Shown one piece after another: positions 23,290-34,793 of a DNA stretch of 64,000 nucleotides. The stretch comes from Phanerodontia chrysosporium (Eukaryota > Basidiomycota > Agaricomycetes > Polyporales > Phanerochaetaceae), in contig MJGA01000016.1 in NCBI GenBank assembly GCA_001910725.1, positions 744,001 through 808,000 of the forward strand. The letters run 5' to 3'. The notes beneath the pieces are model-generated. The model was not told the origin of the DNA and made no database searches. It was given only the letters and a program-made list of their open reading frames with translations. Within the stretch, counting starts at the first letter, position 1. Each line of letters begins with the position of its first letter. A program made the position numbers and the translations under genes.

Positions 23290-24968
23290 GTCCGCAAAAA
23301 GCACAAAATCTGTAGAACGTCAAGCATGGAATGAGGCCGTGCGAGACGGGCACTTACAACCGGTGAGGGTAGAAACGAAGCTAGTGGGAGGCGGTGCTCG
23401 ACGAAGAATGGTGCCGCGGAAGAAAGTTCGACCGCAGTTCGAAGAGAATGAGACCCATAAGCTTGTAAGTAAGGGATGTAAGTCCGAGTTTCTTACATAG
23501 GCGTCTAGTATATATGTTTAGTAAGTAAACTCAATCAAGTCATGTAAGATAGAAGGTAAGTTGTAAGCGAACCCTCCTACGCCCACATTGCCGTGCAGAA
23601 ATGGGGAGCATCCACAGCACATTGATTGTAGCGAACCTAACCCTGCCTCACGAGGAACGAGTCTGCTCAGGCGGAGGAGTTAGAGAGAAACATAGCAGAG
23701 GGAGGTCCGAAAGGCGATGGCCTCCGAGTGGCTTGATTGAAGACACTTAGGATAAGGCGGCGTGAGCTGGTCATGGTTCCTGTGTGTACAGCATGTCTCA
23801 GGCGGCTGGGCGAGAACCACAGGCATGCGCAGTGGAGCCGATGGAGTTTCAGGACATAGATAACTCTATTGTAGCAGACTGTATTCGCCTTCTTGGTATT
23901 CTATCACAGTGCTCGTAAGCTTAAGAGCTCTGCGGGAGGCTGTTGCTGTTGCTGGCACATTCTGTTCTTGAAGCACTTGAACGAAGGGCTGCACGCGTCA
24001 TGAGTTTCTAACGCTCATTAACATCTCTTTCCAGGGTCTTGAGGTAGGTAATGTAACTTACAGGTATATGACCGATTTTCTTACAGACGGTAAATAAAAC
24101 CTAACTCTCTTCCACCGGAGAAGGTCGAGGAAAGCTAGACGCGCGTTGCGCCACGAAGCTGCGCTCCATATATAGTGAATCATTTCCACGACCCGGCTTC
24201 CGGGGTCCATGTCGTCTCCCGCTTTCAGACCACGAACTGCGAGGATCCATAAATCGACAACTACCACCAGGCAAGAAGTCTCTCAAGGTTGATACTGAGG
24301 CGAGCTCATATTCTTCTGGCGCGACTCTGTCTCTCGGACTCACAAGTACTACCCTAGACATCGTGTCGCCCGCTGAACCCCGGGTTTCTCGTGGGGCTCA
24401 GAGTGTTAGCCCCAAAGGACGCTGACTGCGTTCCATTTGACCTGCGCTGGATCGTTGTCTGCGAGTTCTTGGGGTGCATCTTTTGGTCGTTCTGAGATGC
24501 TCAAGCGAGCGAAGTCGTGGAGTAAATGATGGTAAGCATGACACGTCATGGTACCCATCAGATCCTTTTCCTGAAACTCCGGCTTACACAAGATTCTACA
24601 CCCTATCTATAGTGGCTCTTCTTATCTAGACAACGAGCCTGTGGGTTTCCACCGAGATAGGTAACTGTGGGCTTGTTCCTACACAATCATCGGTCAGTAC
24701 TCGGCACCTGTGCATCCCGGTCGGCCAAAGGCATTCGACGGAGTTCCTGTCATAAACACCCAGTAAGTTTTCACAGGCGTGTGAATACGGCCTGAAGTAA
24801 ACAAGACTCATGTGCTGTCAAGTCAGTGCCTTGCTTGCAACCCTCGCCCTGTCGCCTACGCCGTCTAGCAACGTCGGGGCATACGGTTCGTCCCGTAGAT
24901 CTGTTCTGCCCCAGGTAAGGTCCATCTGTACCTTGCCTGATGCTGGTTCTGAAACACTCGCAGTAAAG
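23290..24968. other. Intergenic between divergent F-box genes, about 1.7 kb
   Basis: Contains the promoters of F-box 2 and F-box 3. The part near 23450-24100 is AT-richer and has repeated GTAAGTAAG-like words (23465-23560). No gene was found. Confidence 0.4.
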
Positions 24969-26363
24969 ATGTTGTCTTCTAACACGGCCACGTCATCACA
25001 AGCTCTTGCCGCACTGGATATTCAGTACCTGCGGCTCGAAGAGGCTAGGGTTGAGCTTCTGCGGAGACTCAATGACATAGAACGACAGAAGCACCAGATC
25101 GACGTCAAGCGGGCTGAGTACGCCCCTGTCTACTCCGTTCCGGACGACGTACTGTACCAGATCCTGGAAGAAGCTTACGCGCATCCCCTTCATCAATGCC
25201 GGTTGGACTACAACACCCACTCTCCGATCGCCGTAGCCCAGGTATCACGTCGCTGGCGCTACGTTGCGCTCTCTCTTCCGCGAATATGGTCTTGCATCCA
25301 CGTGCCTACGCCCCTGTCTAGGTCTCACATTCCACAAATTGCGCTTTACATCTCCCGCTCACGCCCGATGCCGATCGCCTTTACCATACGGTGCCGCTTT
25401 CAAACCCCCACATCACCAGACATGAACTTGTATATGGAGTGTCTCACCAGACTTCTTACACCTCACGTGCGCTCCTGCACGATCTACACAGACTATGCGG
25501 CGTCGATGGAAGCCTTTCTAGGATTACTCACGATGACTGACCACTCTTGTTTCGAACATCTGCACCTCCAGCTCCTCGGAGAAGACGCTCGGCTGGTTCT
25601 GGACAGCAACAGCGTGCCTTCGTACCTTCGATCAGCGCTGTTGCACGCCGTTCGCCTCCCTTCTCCACCAATCGTCCTCTCTAACATGCGCCGCCTCACA
25701 CTCGAACAGCAGCCAATTTCGCTACATTACCTGCACGACATTGCCCTATCCTGTCCATCGTTGACGCATCTCACACTGCGCGAGGTCACTACCACGGACG
25801 ACGGCATGCGCGTCGACGTGCGCTTCCCCGCGCTCGAGCACTTGCAGCTGTGCGAGCTGGACCTCGCACGCATGGGCGATCTCCTCGGATGGATCGACGC
25901 GCCGCAGCTCGCAAGCCTCGTCATCCGCGACATCAGCCTCGGCGGCGCGCACGCCCTCGCACTGCCTGTCCCGCGCTACCGCACATACGACGCGCTGCGG
26001 ACCGTCCGCATCCATTTCCCGTACGCAGCCACCCACATCCCTACGTTCCTCGCGCAGACGCCGCGTGTCGTCGCGCTCGACCTCACGGGCACGAACGTCG
26101 GGCCGCTCGCGCGCGCGCTCCTCGCCGTCGGCAGTGGACTCCTCCCGCACCTCGAAGTGCTCACCGCGACGATCCTCTGGAACGAGCGGCACGACGTCTT
26201 CCTCGACCTCGTCCGGCATCGCGAACGTATCGGCCGGCCGTTGAAGGAGATCCGCCTCGGATACCTCTTCCTCGCGGAACTCGACGGCGAGTTATTGCAC
26301 AAGCTGTCGCAACATGTCATCGTCACGAGGTTGGATGAGCGAAATCGGATGAGACGAGTCTGA
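24969..26363 (+). CDS. F-box protein with leucine-rich C-terminal region (F-box 3)
   Basis: Single-exon protein of about 464 residues with the same plan as F-box 1 and 2. It has an N-terminal coiled coil (LRLEEARVELLRRLNDIERQ), an F-box (EYAPVYSVPDDVLYQILEEA), then SRRWRYVALSLPRIWSCIHV and leucine-rich repeats. The open frame extends upstream to 24810, but that part reads unlike protein of this family, and the ATG at 24969 places the coiled coil as in the paralogs. It is probably an SCF adaptor of unknown target. Codon use turns very GC-rich after about 25800. Confidence 0.83.
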   Translation: MLSSNTATSSQALAALDIQYLRLEEARVELLRRLNDIERQKHQIDVKRAEYAPVYSVPDDVLYQILEEAYAHPLHQCRLDYNTHSPIAVAQVSRRWRYVALSLPRIWSCIHVPTPLSRSHIPQIALYISRSRPMPIAFTIRCRFQTPTSPDMNLYMECLTRLLTPHVRSCTIYTDYAASMEAFLGLLTMTDHSCFEHLHLQLLGEDARLVLDSNSVPSYLRSALLHAVRLPSPPIVLSNMRRLTLEQQPISLHYLHDIALSCPSLTHLTLREVTTTDDGMRVDVRFPALEHLQLCELDLARMGDLLGWIDAPQLASLVIRDISLGGAHALALPVPRYRTYDALRTVRIHFPYAATHIPTFLAQTPRVVALDLTGTNVGPLARALLAVGSGLLPHLEVLTATILWNERHDVFLDLVRHRERIGRPLKEIRLGYLFLAELDGELLHKLSQHVIVTRLDERNRMRRV

Positions 26364-26677
26364 TTCGTAGCGAATGTGCTTTCAGAGTGCATGTTCAACA
26401 CATGGCACTGCGACTTTGTTCAGATACCCGGACACTCGATGTCTCCTCTGCGCTGCTAGGCTTGCTGTACTTTTCCGTACGTTGTCATTTAGTTCCAGGG
26501 TACAAACGATTTACAAGATGATGATGGGCTATGCAATATGGTGCAAGGGCATCATGCACCAGGATGACGAGAATTATGTCATACATCGTGCATGCTCATT
26601 GTAAACTGCCGTGGCCCTCGCGCAGGTGTCGAGGCGCCGGCGGCACCCTCGGCGAGAAAGGAATACAACGATGTAGT
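26364..26677. other. Intergenic, convergent 3' ends
   Basis: About 310 bases between F-box 3 and a DUF6533 gene on the other strand. Nothing else was seen. Confidence 0.4.
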
Positions 26678-28239
26678 TCAACGAGCAGTTGAGCCGCCGC
26701 CCTCCTTTTGCTCGCAATCCTCAGAACGCTTGTCTTCCTGCCACAGAACACTGTCTTGTTCCAGCGGCGCTGTGATACTGTCAAGGTGGACAGACGAGAT
26801 TTCGAAGTCCGGCATCGAAAAGCACGAGAAGCGCTGTGCGATAGAGTCGATCTCGCCAGGAACACCAAGTAGTCGGAGGTTCATCATAAAGCGCGGCATG
26901 AGGACAGACGGCTGTCGTGCGAATTTTCTGTCAGTGAGTTTCAATATAAAATGGGTAATGAAACAGACCAAGGCCTGCAGAAGAGATTGCGCGAGTGCTG
27001 CGTGCTTGACAAAGTGGCATATGAACTTTGTTGTCCGAAGTCGTGACATCGAGTGCTTACAACACGTTGGTCTCGAGAATGCACAACCGCAGACACCGTC
27101 ATGGTAACGTTGGCGACGAGAAGAGTCCTGAGACTGAGGTTTCAGAAACAGGCATAACGGAAGGAACGGCATGAAGACGCACATGAAAAATATGGTCCCT
27201 GGCCACCATAGAGATCAAAGTTAGTCCAGCCATCTCATGTATGTCAAAGCATGTGTTCGCTCACCATCGCGCAGAAGTAAAGTCGTCACTGAGATGTGCA
27301 TCTTGAAGCGTCGGGACTCCCTCCAGTGGTGCAAAGTCCTTGCCCACGTGAGGATCAGAGCAAGAATGTCACCGGAGATCTCGCAACCCCTGGTGAAGTA
27401 AAATACTGCGTGAAGTCAGGAAAGCGTCAGAAGAAACATGCTGCGCAGACGAACACCTGTAGACATCAGATATATCACCATCATCGTCAGGATGTATTGA
27501 AGACTTACAGTATCCTCCCGTGGTCCGAAAGCGTCCTCTTTGGCACGCAGCCCGATATCGGAGTTTCTGCATCTACTGCGACCAGCGTTACCCATGTGAT
27601 CTAAAGCACCGTTAAATCGGCGTAGATGAGTGGCCAAGCGAATCACTCGCAATGTTCGTGACCATAGGGACAATAATGAAGAATGACAGCCCGATGTAGA
27701 GAAGGTACCTGAACCTCGACTCGTGCGATAGAGCGACAACCCTGATCGCGGAAAACACTGCATTGTTTGAGATTTCTGTAATGGCACAGTACGAGTTGAC
27801 TTACCGACTATCTGTATCTCAGAAACCCCGTAGATAACGTCTTCAAGTATAGCCATTTCACGGCATCTAGTAAGACGCATACAGATTATGATGGCGTGCA
27901 GCGGCGCAGCAGCGCAAACCGGGGTAACATCTACAACGTGAATGTTAGGCAGGGAAAATCACTGGAGATATCGCCACCATACGTACACCTGTTAGGAGTA
28001 ACGGGGATCCATTGGATGACTTGCAAGAGAATCATAGTCCAGCGAGCGGCGATCAACAGAAACGAGATTGCAGTGAGTTTTCGGCGCCACACGCAGTGAA
28101 CTTCGCTATCCAAGGTGATGAGATATTCGTAGATGACCAAGGCTATCAGGCCTGAGATCAGCACATAGATGTAAGCAGAGAGATGGCATATACCTAGCAA
28201 TGCAGATCGTGTAGAGTCCGGGTATGAGCTGAAGACCAT
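26678..28239 (-). CDS. DUF6533-type multi-pass membrane protein (copy 1)
   Basis: Basidiomycete membrane protein family of unknown function, usually seven predicted membrane segments. The start (28237-28239) gives a short N-terminus that splices through a small intron into LGLIALVIYEYLITLDSE, then HCVWRRKLTAISFLLIAARW; the charged EVxxxWRRK step between two hydrophobic helices is the mark of DUF6533. Several small exons follow. The last exon holds VLMPRFMMNLRLL, the end of the last helix, and an acidic, Ser-rich tail ending at 26678. I could not place every internal exon. It points away from a second copy at 29835. Confidence 0.68.
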
Positions 28240-29834
28240 AAGCTGAAGTCGACAGCAAGATCTTCATCACGTACAGCCCAGAGGCCACGTGAGGCAAGGA
28301 GCCTTGGGACAGTACGTGGGCAATGACCATTTGAAGAGGAGGTCTGGGGAACTCGTACCTCAGTGCGCCCTGTCTGACTTGTATACAGGTATATATGGAC
28401 TACATATGCCCATCGGTGACCGGGCGAGCAGCTGCCGTCATATCGCATAGCCTCATAGGCGGTTCTTTCATTACCTGCTTCCCCTTCACTTCGACCCTAT
28501 CACCAGGTTTGTGAGCTACAGCACGGATCTCGCTATAGACTTCTGTATGTATTCGCAAGAAGTTGCGCCGACTCGGAACGAAAATGGCTCGTTAAAGATG
28601 ACGAGTTAACGATGGCAGAGTGCTCAGCTAGAGAACATCATGTTAGCCGTGATAGCTGCATGCGGCAGGCGATACTTACGGTACTTGGCTAGATACATAG
28701 TTGCCATCACAACCTTCGTGACCGCAGCGCAGGCTAGCTACGCACAAGTTCGAGGCAACCATACACCGAATCGGTTTGTTTGATCAGGTGATCGGATTAT
28801 CCGTCGCGGACGCGAGCTGCACCTGCACCTCGACTCGGACGTCCATCCAGTCAGCCTCTGCCTGCAACCCCCACAATAAGCACGGTCAATGAGTTCAATG
28901 ATGTATTCGTCTCCCAACTGAGTCGTCCACTCTTCAACTGGAAGGTAGGACATGTGGAAGTGGAGATTTCCCAGGTATGCCCCCGTCTTTTTCGGCTTGG
29001 AGTACTGTCAATGCGATCCCGCGCATCCTATGTACTGATAGACGACTCTCAGGTCACATCGAATCGACCTTGTTCAGGCCTCACCAGCAGATCTGCGAAG
29101 ATTTTTGGCGCTCAAGACGTCTTCCCGCTAGTCAAGCTAGAAGCACACCTCTCCAAACCATATCTTCACTCCCCGTGTTTCGCTGATTTGTACCCTTCCA
29201 CAATTGCTTTCGCTCAACATCGCCTCAATGCCGTCTGTGCCGCTAGCCTGGTCAGCAGTCATCACTACATTGTCACCCCAATGACGCGCCGGTAGATAAG
29301 ACGGGAATACCTCCATCTGCCCTGTGCAAGCCCGAGGTGAACGAGGAACTGTGCTTCAAGTCGTGCCGATCGCAATCTGCATCAACGCTGAGATCTATTT
29401 TTTACTCTCCCTGTCGCCACGCTCGTGCACCCAGCTGGCTTTCTGCCGACACCTCTGTCATTCTACAGCCCATCTCGAGTCTCTCGCAAGCCATGACAGA
29501 AGAGGCCATGGACGCAGTCGCGACGAGCGTGCTTCGCGCGACATCGCGTCGCAGAATGTCTCACTCCGGCGCGGTCGGCAACAGCCCGCCCGCCCCGCGA
29601 GCCCACTATCTTGCTGCAAGCGCCGCGCGCCCGGGCAAGGTTGCACTCCGGACCCCTCCCTGGCTCCATCACCATTTGGCGCGCCGTTGCTGCTCGTGGA
29701 TCAGCACATGCACGACGGGGAAGTGCTCTCGGGTAAACCGTGATGCAGGGCCGCGGTCAGGGGCGCTCTCTGCGGATACATAACCTCGCTCTACGCCGCG
29801 GCCGGGTTCTGCGGGGGTGTGCACTGCAGCCGAC
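28240..29834. other. Intergenic between two divergent DUF6533 genes, about 1.6 kb
   Basis: Promoter region of both genes. Short frames near 28738-28953 (minus) and 28954-29783 (plus) have no domain. A frame with ATG at 29493 lies upstream of copy 2 but does not splice into it convincingly. Confidence 0.4.
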
Positions 29835-31341
29835 ATGGACCCCGACTTCGTGGAGGCCGTGCGCGAGATGTACGTACTCCATTTGCAAGATGTATGCGCT
29901 TCTCGCTGACGTGCTGGCGTGCGCAGACGTGCACAGAGCTATGCAGACGTCGCGATGACTGGTGAGCATCTCACGTTGCTCATGTTTCACCCTGTTGACC
30001 CGCTCTGCTCTAGCGATCGTCGCATTCGAGTATCTCATCACGTTCGATCAGGAGGTGGAGTGCGTGTGGAAGCGCAAGTTCAGCGCAACGTCGGTCCTCT
30101 TGTTGACGACGCGATGGGTCATGATCGTCAACCAGTCCATCGTCTGGATGCCGGCGACGCCTGTGACGAAGTGTACTCCATTGTTCTTTCTCCTAGAGTC
30201 TCGCTGTACTGATTGTCTTAGCAGACGTGCACGCTTTCGTGACTGAGGAAGACGAACTGACGATTAGGGCGTGCTCGCCTTCCCAGCTGCATAACGACGT
30301 ATGCGCCGTCAACGCTCTTCTACCTGCTCTCACTGGCGCAAATTGCGCGTAGGTCGCTCCCAAAGGTTCGTTGCCTGATGACACTTACACCCTTCTGCCA
30401 GTTTTCGCCGGCTTCCGAGTGTACGCATTATGGTACAATTGGAAGTACAAATTTGTCCTACTCGCGGTCGTCCTTGCATTGGGGTTTGTCCCGGTGGCGA
30501 CTAACATCGTGCGTGCACACACAATCATATGGCCCACCAACTAACGGGAACATTTTGCAGTTTGGCTGGGCCAATATCGTTCTATTCTATCAAGATGGTC
30601 TGTTCGGTTGTGAGGCGTACATCAACGTGTCTGACGAGCTGAACCTGATGTACGTTACGGAGCAACCTGCGTCTGACAGCTTCTGCTGACACGGCCAACA
30701 GAAGTACGCGTAGCCAGTGTATGCCTATCGCGTGATACTGACACCTGCGACAGTGCTCCAGTTGACGCGAAGCTGCGCTCTGGCCGCAGACATCATCGTG
30801 TTGATCGCCACCTGGCTGAGGACGTTCACTCAATGGCGGGAGGCACGGCGGCTACAGATGCGTCTGTCTGCCTCTTCACTCCTCCTCCGTGACGGTACGC
30901 TAGTACGCTCCACTCCTAGACTTGTTCCTAATTGCCCGCTTTCCAGGGACGATTTACTTCATGTAAGTCGCCGTGTCAAGTCAAAGAATGCATTACTCAT
31001 CGACTCGTAGTGCTTTACTCGCGATGAACGTCGCACAGATGGCGACCTTTTGGGATACAAGCATAGCAAGTCTTGCCTCCTTTGTGCCTTTTTCGAGCTG
31101 ACCTTGAACCATCCGTGCCCAGAATGCGAACATCGCGAACGTGCCACTGACATCAATGGTTCGTGCGTTCTACTCTGTCCACAACGTGTAAGACTCACTT
31201 GTGACCAACTAGCCCAACGTTCTCGTCAATCGGTTCCTCATCAATCTCCGGCAGCTCAACAAGCCCACCAATTCGAGTTCTACGGCGTTAACCGACGAGA
31301 CCAGTGGACTGACGTTTGCGGCGCCTGCTACCACTGCCTAG
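29835..31341 (+). CDS. DUF6533-type multi-pass membrane protein (copy 2)
   Basis: Starts MDPDFVEAVREI (ATG 29835-29837), then two short introns lead into TAIVAFEYLITFDQEVECVW, then KRKFSATSVLLLTTRW, the DUF6533 core. Later helices are visible across exons: STLFYLLSLAQIA, RVYALWYNWKYKFVLLAVVL, CALAADIIVLIATWL and VLVNRFLINLRQL. The last is the usual cytoplasmic end of helix seven, followed by a Ser/Thr-rich tail and a TAG at 31339-31341. Exons are many and small with 50-60-nt introns. The function of the family is unknown. Roughly the same gene plan on the opposite strand at 26678-28239 suggests an inverted duplication. Confidence 0.72.
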
Positions 31342-33412
31342 GAAATATCGGAGAGCCACTAGAATATGAATTCGGTGGTACGAATTCCGTATCTGAAACC
31401 AGCGCGGACAGCTTGGCTTGTCCGGAACCGCCTTCGGAAGCGTAGGTGAGTCTACTTGGGTCGCTTGCTTGGGTGTGACCGTGCTGACTAAGTTTTAAAT
31501 ATTCCACATAAGATGCTTAATGACGCTTCGCAGGACACGCAGATTTCTATCTCGATACCCAGTCACCGATATGCACGAGGACCCTTAGAGGATGCACTAT
31601 TTTTATGATCCAACGCGAAGAGTGCTTCACTTCTGGTTGCGTCAAAAAGCTCCAAAGATCAACTTCACGTCGCTAGCTCATGGACCCATGTACTCGGATG
31701 CGGGAAAAGCGAACCGGGCTCGCAAAATGCACGCGGAGTCGTTGTCCGTCGCGGCGAGGACTTTGGCGTATTCCTTTTATCTTAAGATGCGCCTTTGTTT
31801 GGCGTTGTTAGGATCCAAAGCCTCTGCTTACCTTTAGGGGAGACGCCGTCGCTAGTTCTGTCTCCGCCTTCTGGTCTGTGTCCGACGGCACATCCCCCGC
31901 CTTCTCGAGGCGTCGTATTGAAATACACATCCTCCACCAGGCTGCGAGTCTGAAACGGACCTTTGCATTCCAGCATCGAAGTATTCGCCGTGATGATAAG
32001 GCGACGTCCTTGATGGGCCCCCGACATCGCCAACGCGCAATGACGCGTACGCGCAACCAGCGACTCTGATTAGGGTCAGAGACGAGGGTAACCCGCCCGG
32101 CTCCCAAATATCAACTCACGAGCTGCACGAACCGCGGATGGAGCAAGGAGTCACGCGTCGCGACGAGGTCGAGATGGGGCGAGAGCGTCGAGGTGAAAGT
32201 GTGTCACGCGAGGATGCTGTAGTCTGCGTCAGGAAATTCCGCGTATGTGCCTGTTCTAAGATGCTCTATGAATATTAAAGACATTCCAGGACGATTGTGG
32301 AGTTGCGTTGGACGCCATTGGAACCCAGAAGTCGTTGGCGTATTACTGCTCTTACAAGGACGCCACGAACACAGGTCTGCAAGTGGAAGACTTGAATAAC
32401 GGTCTTCCATTCAGCATACAGGATACCGAAACCTTGAAGTCGCGATGGAATGGTGTGGTGTCCGATGACCTGAAATCACACGTATGGGAGGTGCCTTCGA
32501 ATCTGGTGAGGGCTTAGGAGGCAGCATATAGTCAAACACTGACGGAACCTGGAGGTCAAACTTAGAAACCCCGACTGGGCTGTATACATGGGGCAAGTAA
32601 AGGAAGGTATATGCAACACGCCCGGGTCGACGTGGATGCAAGTAAGCCGCAGCGCGAGCTGCGCAATTTACTTCTCTACGCAGATGGATCAAAGTGCGTG
32701 CATCAGAATCCCGTTTACTCTGTCCACAAGCTCAGTAAGTGTCAGTATTTCCTCCCATGCAAACTCCGAAGTTGGGAATGCTTTTTCAGTCATCAATGTC
32801 TTCCTTCCGTCCTCGCTCGTTCGAAGGCGGTAACGTACATCTGTCCCATGATCACTTTTCGGCAACATACGACTGCAGCGCAACCAGTAGCTTTTAAACC
32901 AACGTCCTTGCATGGTACTCGTGAATCGATCTCCCTTCCCAAGCACTGGTAGGCTAACTCGTTCTCGCGCTTCAGGCTGACAGCAAGCTCTCCTGTACGG
33001 GGAGATAGCAGGATGGCCCCAATATGCCATTGATGCTAGGCCTCCCTCAGTTTCGAGTATGCCTGAATGTTGGGCGAGCGAAACATCTGCTTAGGATTGA
33101 AGCGGCGTCCTCCGTTATACCAGAAGCTGGCCGAGATCCTCAAGCTCCACGACCAGGAAAGGCTGTAACCCGTGATCTATCTCTCGGGTGGAGAGGCACA
33201 ACGCCGGACAACTCCTTGGATGAATACCTCTAGGTCTTTGGACAGCTTTGACGACTTTATAGTCCATGTGACCCGCGTTCTGTCTCTTTCTAACCATTCT
33301 GCGTGCCTTGTAACAGTACTCCATAGTCAGTCGTGTGAATCAAAGCACATGAATAGGATCGCTGTTTCGCTCGGATTCAAATATTGTACAATTTGCGACC
33401 CCTTCCCGACGT
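31342..33412. other. Intergenic or decayed region, about 2 kb
   Basis: No supported gene. Minus-strand frames at 31782-32107, 32204-32410, 32411-32692 and 32689-33030 have protein-like stretches (for example SLVEDVYF and TSEFAWEEILTLTELVDRV), but I could not join them by consistent splicing and recognise no family. They may be remnants of a degenerate gene. Confidence 0.3.
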
Positions 33413-34345
33413 TCAAGCAGTCTTGGCGCGTAGATCAGCAAAGCGTTTCTTAAACGCCTCAAGAACGTATTCCTATGTCCACTTCAGTCTCTGTATGAAC
33501 ATGTAAGTCAAATTGAACGACATACCCGGTCGAACGTGGAAGCAACCGCGGGGTGCGCCAGGACCGCCTTCGAATATTCCTGCCACCTCGCCAGGTGGGG
33601 CGCGCGGATGGCGTTGAGAATCTTCTGCCCTTCGCCTTCAGGGTAGGCCCCGATGTCGTTCTCCAAGCGGAGCTCGGCGCGGGCAATGAAAGGTGCAATG
33701 GCAATGTCTGCAGCGGAGAACTCGCCGATAGCAAAGCCCTGAGGTGGCAAGAGTGATTGGATGTGCTCCACAGCAGCGACGAGAGGTCCCGTATCACCGC
33801 CGTTCTGGACGACCGGACCTGCGGCCGGGTTGAACTTGTTCGACACGGCGTCGATGAAGAGACGGGCCTTTGCACGGAGGACGGGGTCTTTCGGAAGGAT
33901 GCCTGAGTCCGGATAGAGGTCCGCGATGAACTCGACGAGAACGAGTGACTCGTTGAGCTTGATGGACTCAGGCGAGGGCTGATCCGGGGGTACATCTGGC
34001 CCGCCGTACGCGATGGCAGGAACCTGAGAGTGTAGACTCAATAGGCAGTGCGCGTGCGAAACCAAGTGGATGACTAACCTTTCCAACGGGGTTAACCTTG
34101 GGAAGGTACCACTCAGGCTTGTTCTTCAAGTCAATCTCGTAACGAGTGTATGGGACATTGGCCAGCGCGAGAGCAATCTCAGCCTGTAGACTGGTCAGAG
34201 TGACCTTTGTAGTGAATACCATGCGGCAATACTACCCTCTGCGCGTACGGGCAGATCTGACACAATGCATCGTGAGCAGTCCGGTTATGCTGCGTGAGTA
34301 TGCTATCTGTACCTTGGCCGTGTAAAGTGTGATACTCTTGGGCAT
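33413..34345 (-). CDS. Glutathione S-transferase, omega-like
   Basis: Cytosolic glutathione transferase with a thioredoxin-type N-terminal domain and a helical C-terminal domain. The start (34343-34345) reads MPKSITLYTAK; a first intron leads to the active-site motif ICPYAQR, whose Cys is typical of omega and related thiol-transferase classes. A second short intron joins to AEIALALANVPYTRYEIDLK, then NKPEWYLPKVNPVGKVPAIA and LNESLVLVEFIADLYPDSG (the glutathione-binding ES pair). The C-terminal domain includes GEFSAADIAIAPFIARAEL. The last intron uses the acceptor that gives EYVLEAFKKRFADLRAKTA and a TGA at 33413-33415. Possible roles are deglutathionylation or conjugation of oxidised products; it lies beside P450 D in the same orientation. 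Confidence 0.87.
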
Positions 34346-34793
34346 GCTGAATAGCGTCTGGAGGCACAAGCTGGGGGTTCCATGCAAGTATATATACACG
34401 CACGCACGGCCAACAATATGATCCCTTCGGCTGCGACGATTACGCACGATGGGCTCATACTGCTTATCAAGCACCGTTCCCATGCCGCCCGTCCGTCCCA
34501 TAGCAAGACCACCTTGGACAATGCTGCGCAGGTATGGACGATAAGCGATGTGCCCACAGATCGTCAGCTGAGAGTGGGCATGCGTGCTCCGCAGCCACGC
34601 TTTGTGGACATCACTTTCCGATAGTTGGGTAAGGCACCATGACCAGCTGGCAGGTGCTTTGCGCACTTCGTACTTGACTAATCGTGCGAGCTCTGGACAA
34701 CCAGCTCCGCCGCCGCTATTGAGCGAGGACTAATAGAGCAAACAAACGGACTTGGGTGGCTATTTCGAAACATGAGTTTCATGGAAGTAGGGC
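34346..34793. other. Intergenic between GST and P450 D
   Basis: GST promoter and P450 D 3' flank. Apart from the GST TATA box nothing was seen. Confidence 0.4.
34389..34396 (-). promoter_or_regulatory. TATA box of the GST gene
   Basis: TATATATA on the minus strand, about 45 bases before the start codon at 34345. Confidence 0.55.

Noticed and set aside
24810..24968. N-terminal extension of F-box 3
   Set aside because: The 53 codons lack family character; the ATG at 24969 aligns with the coiled-coil start in the paralogs.
29337..29783. Frame upstream of DUF6533 copy 2
   Set aside because: Arg/Ala-rich and domain-free; the membrane protein starts well at 29835.
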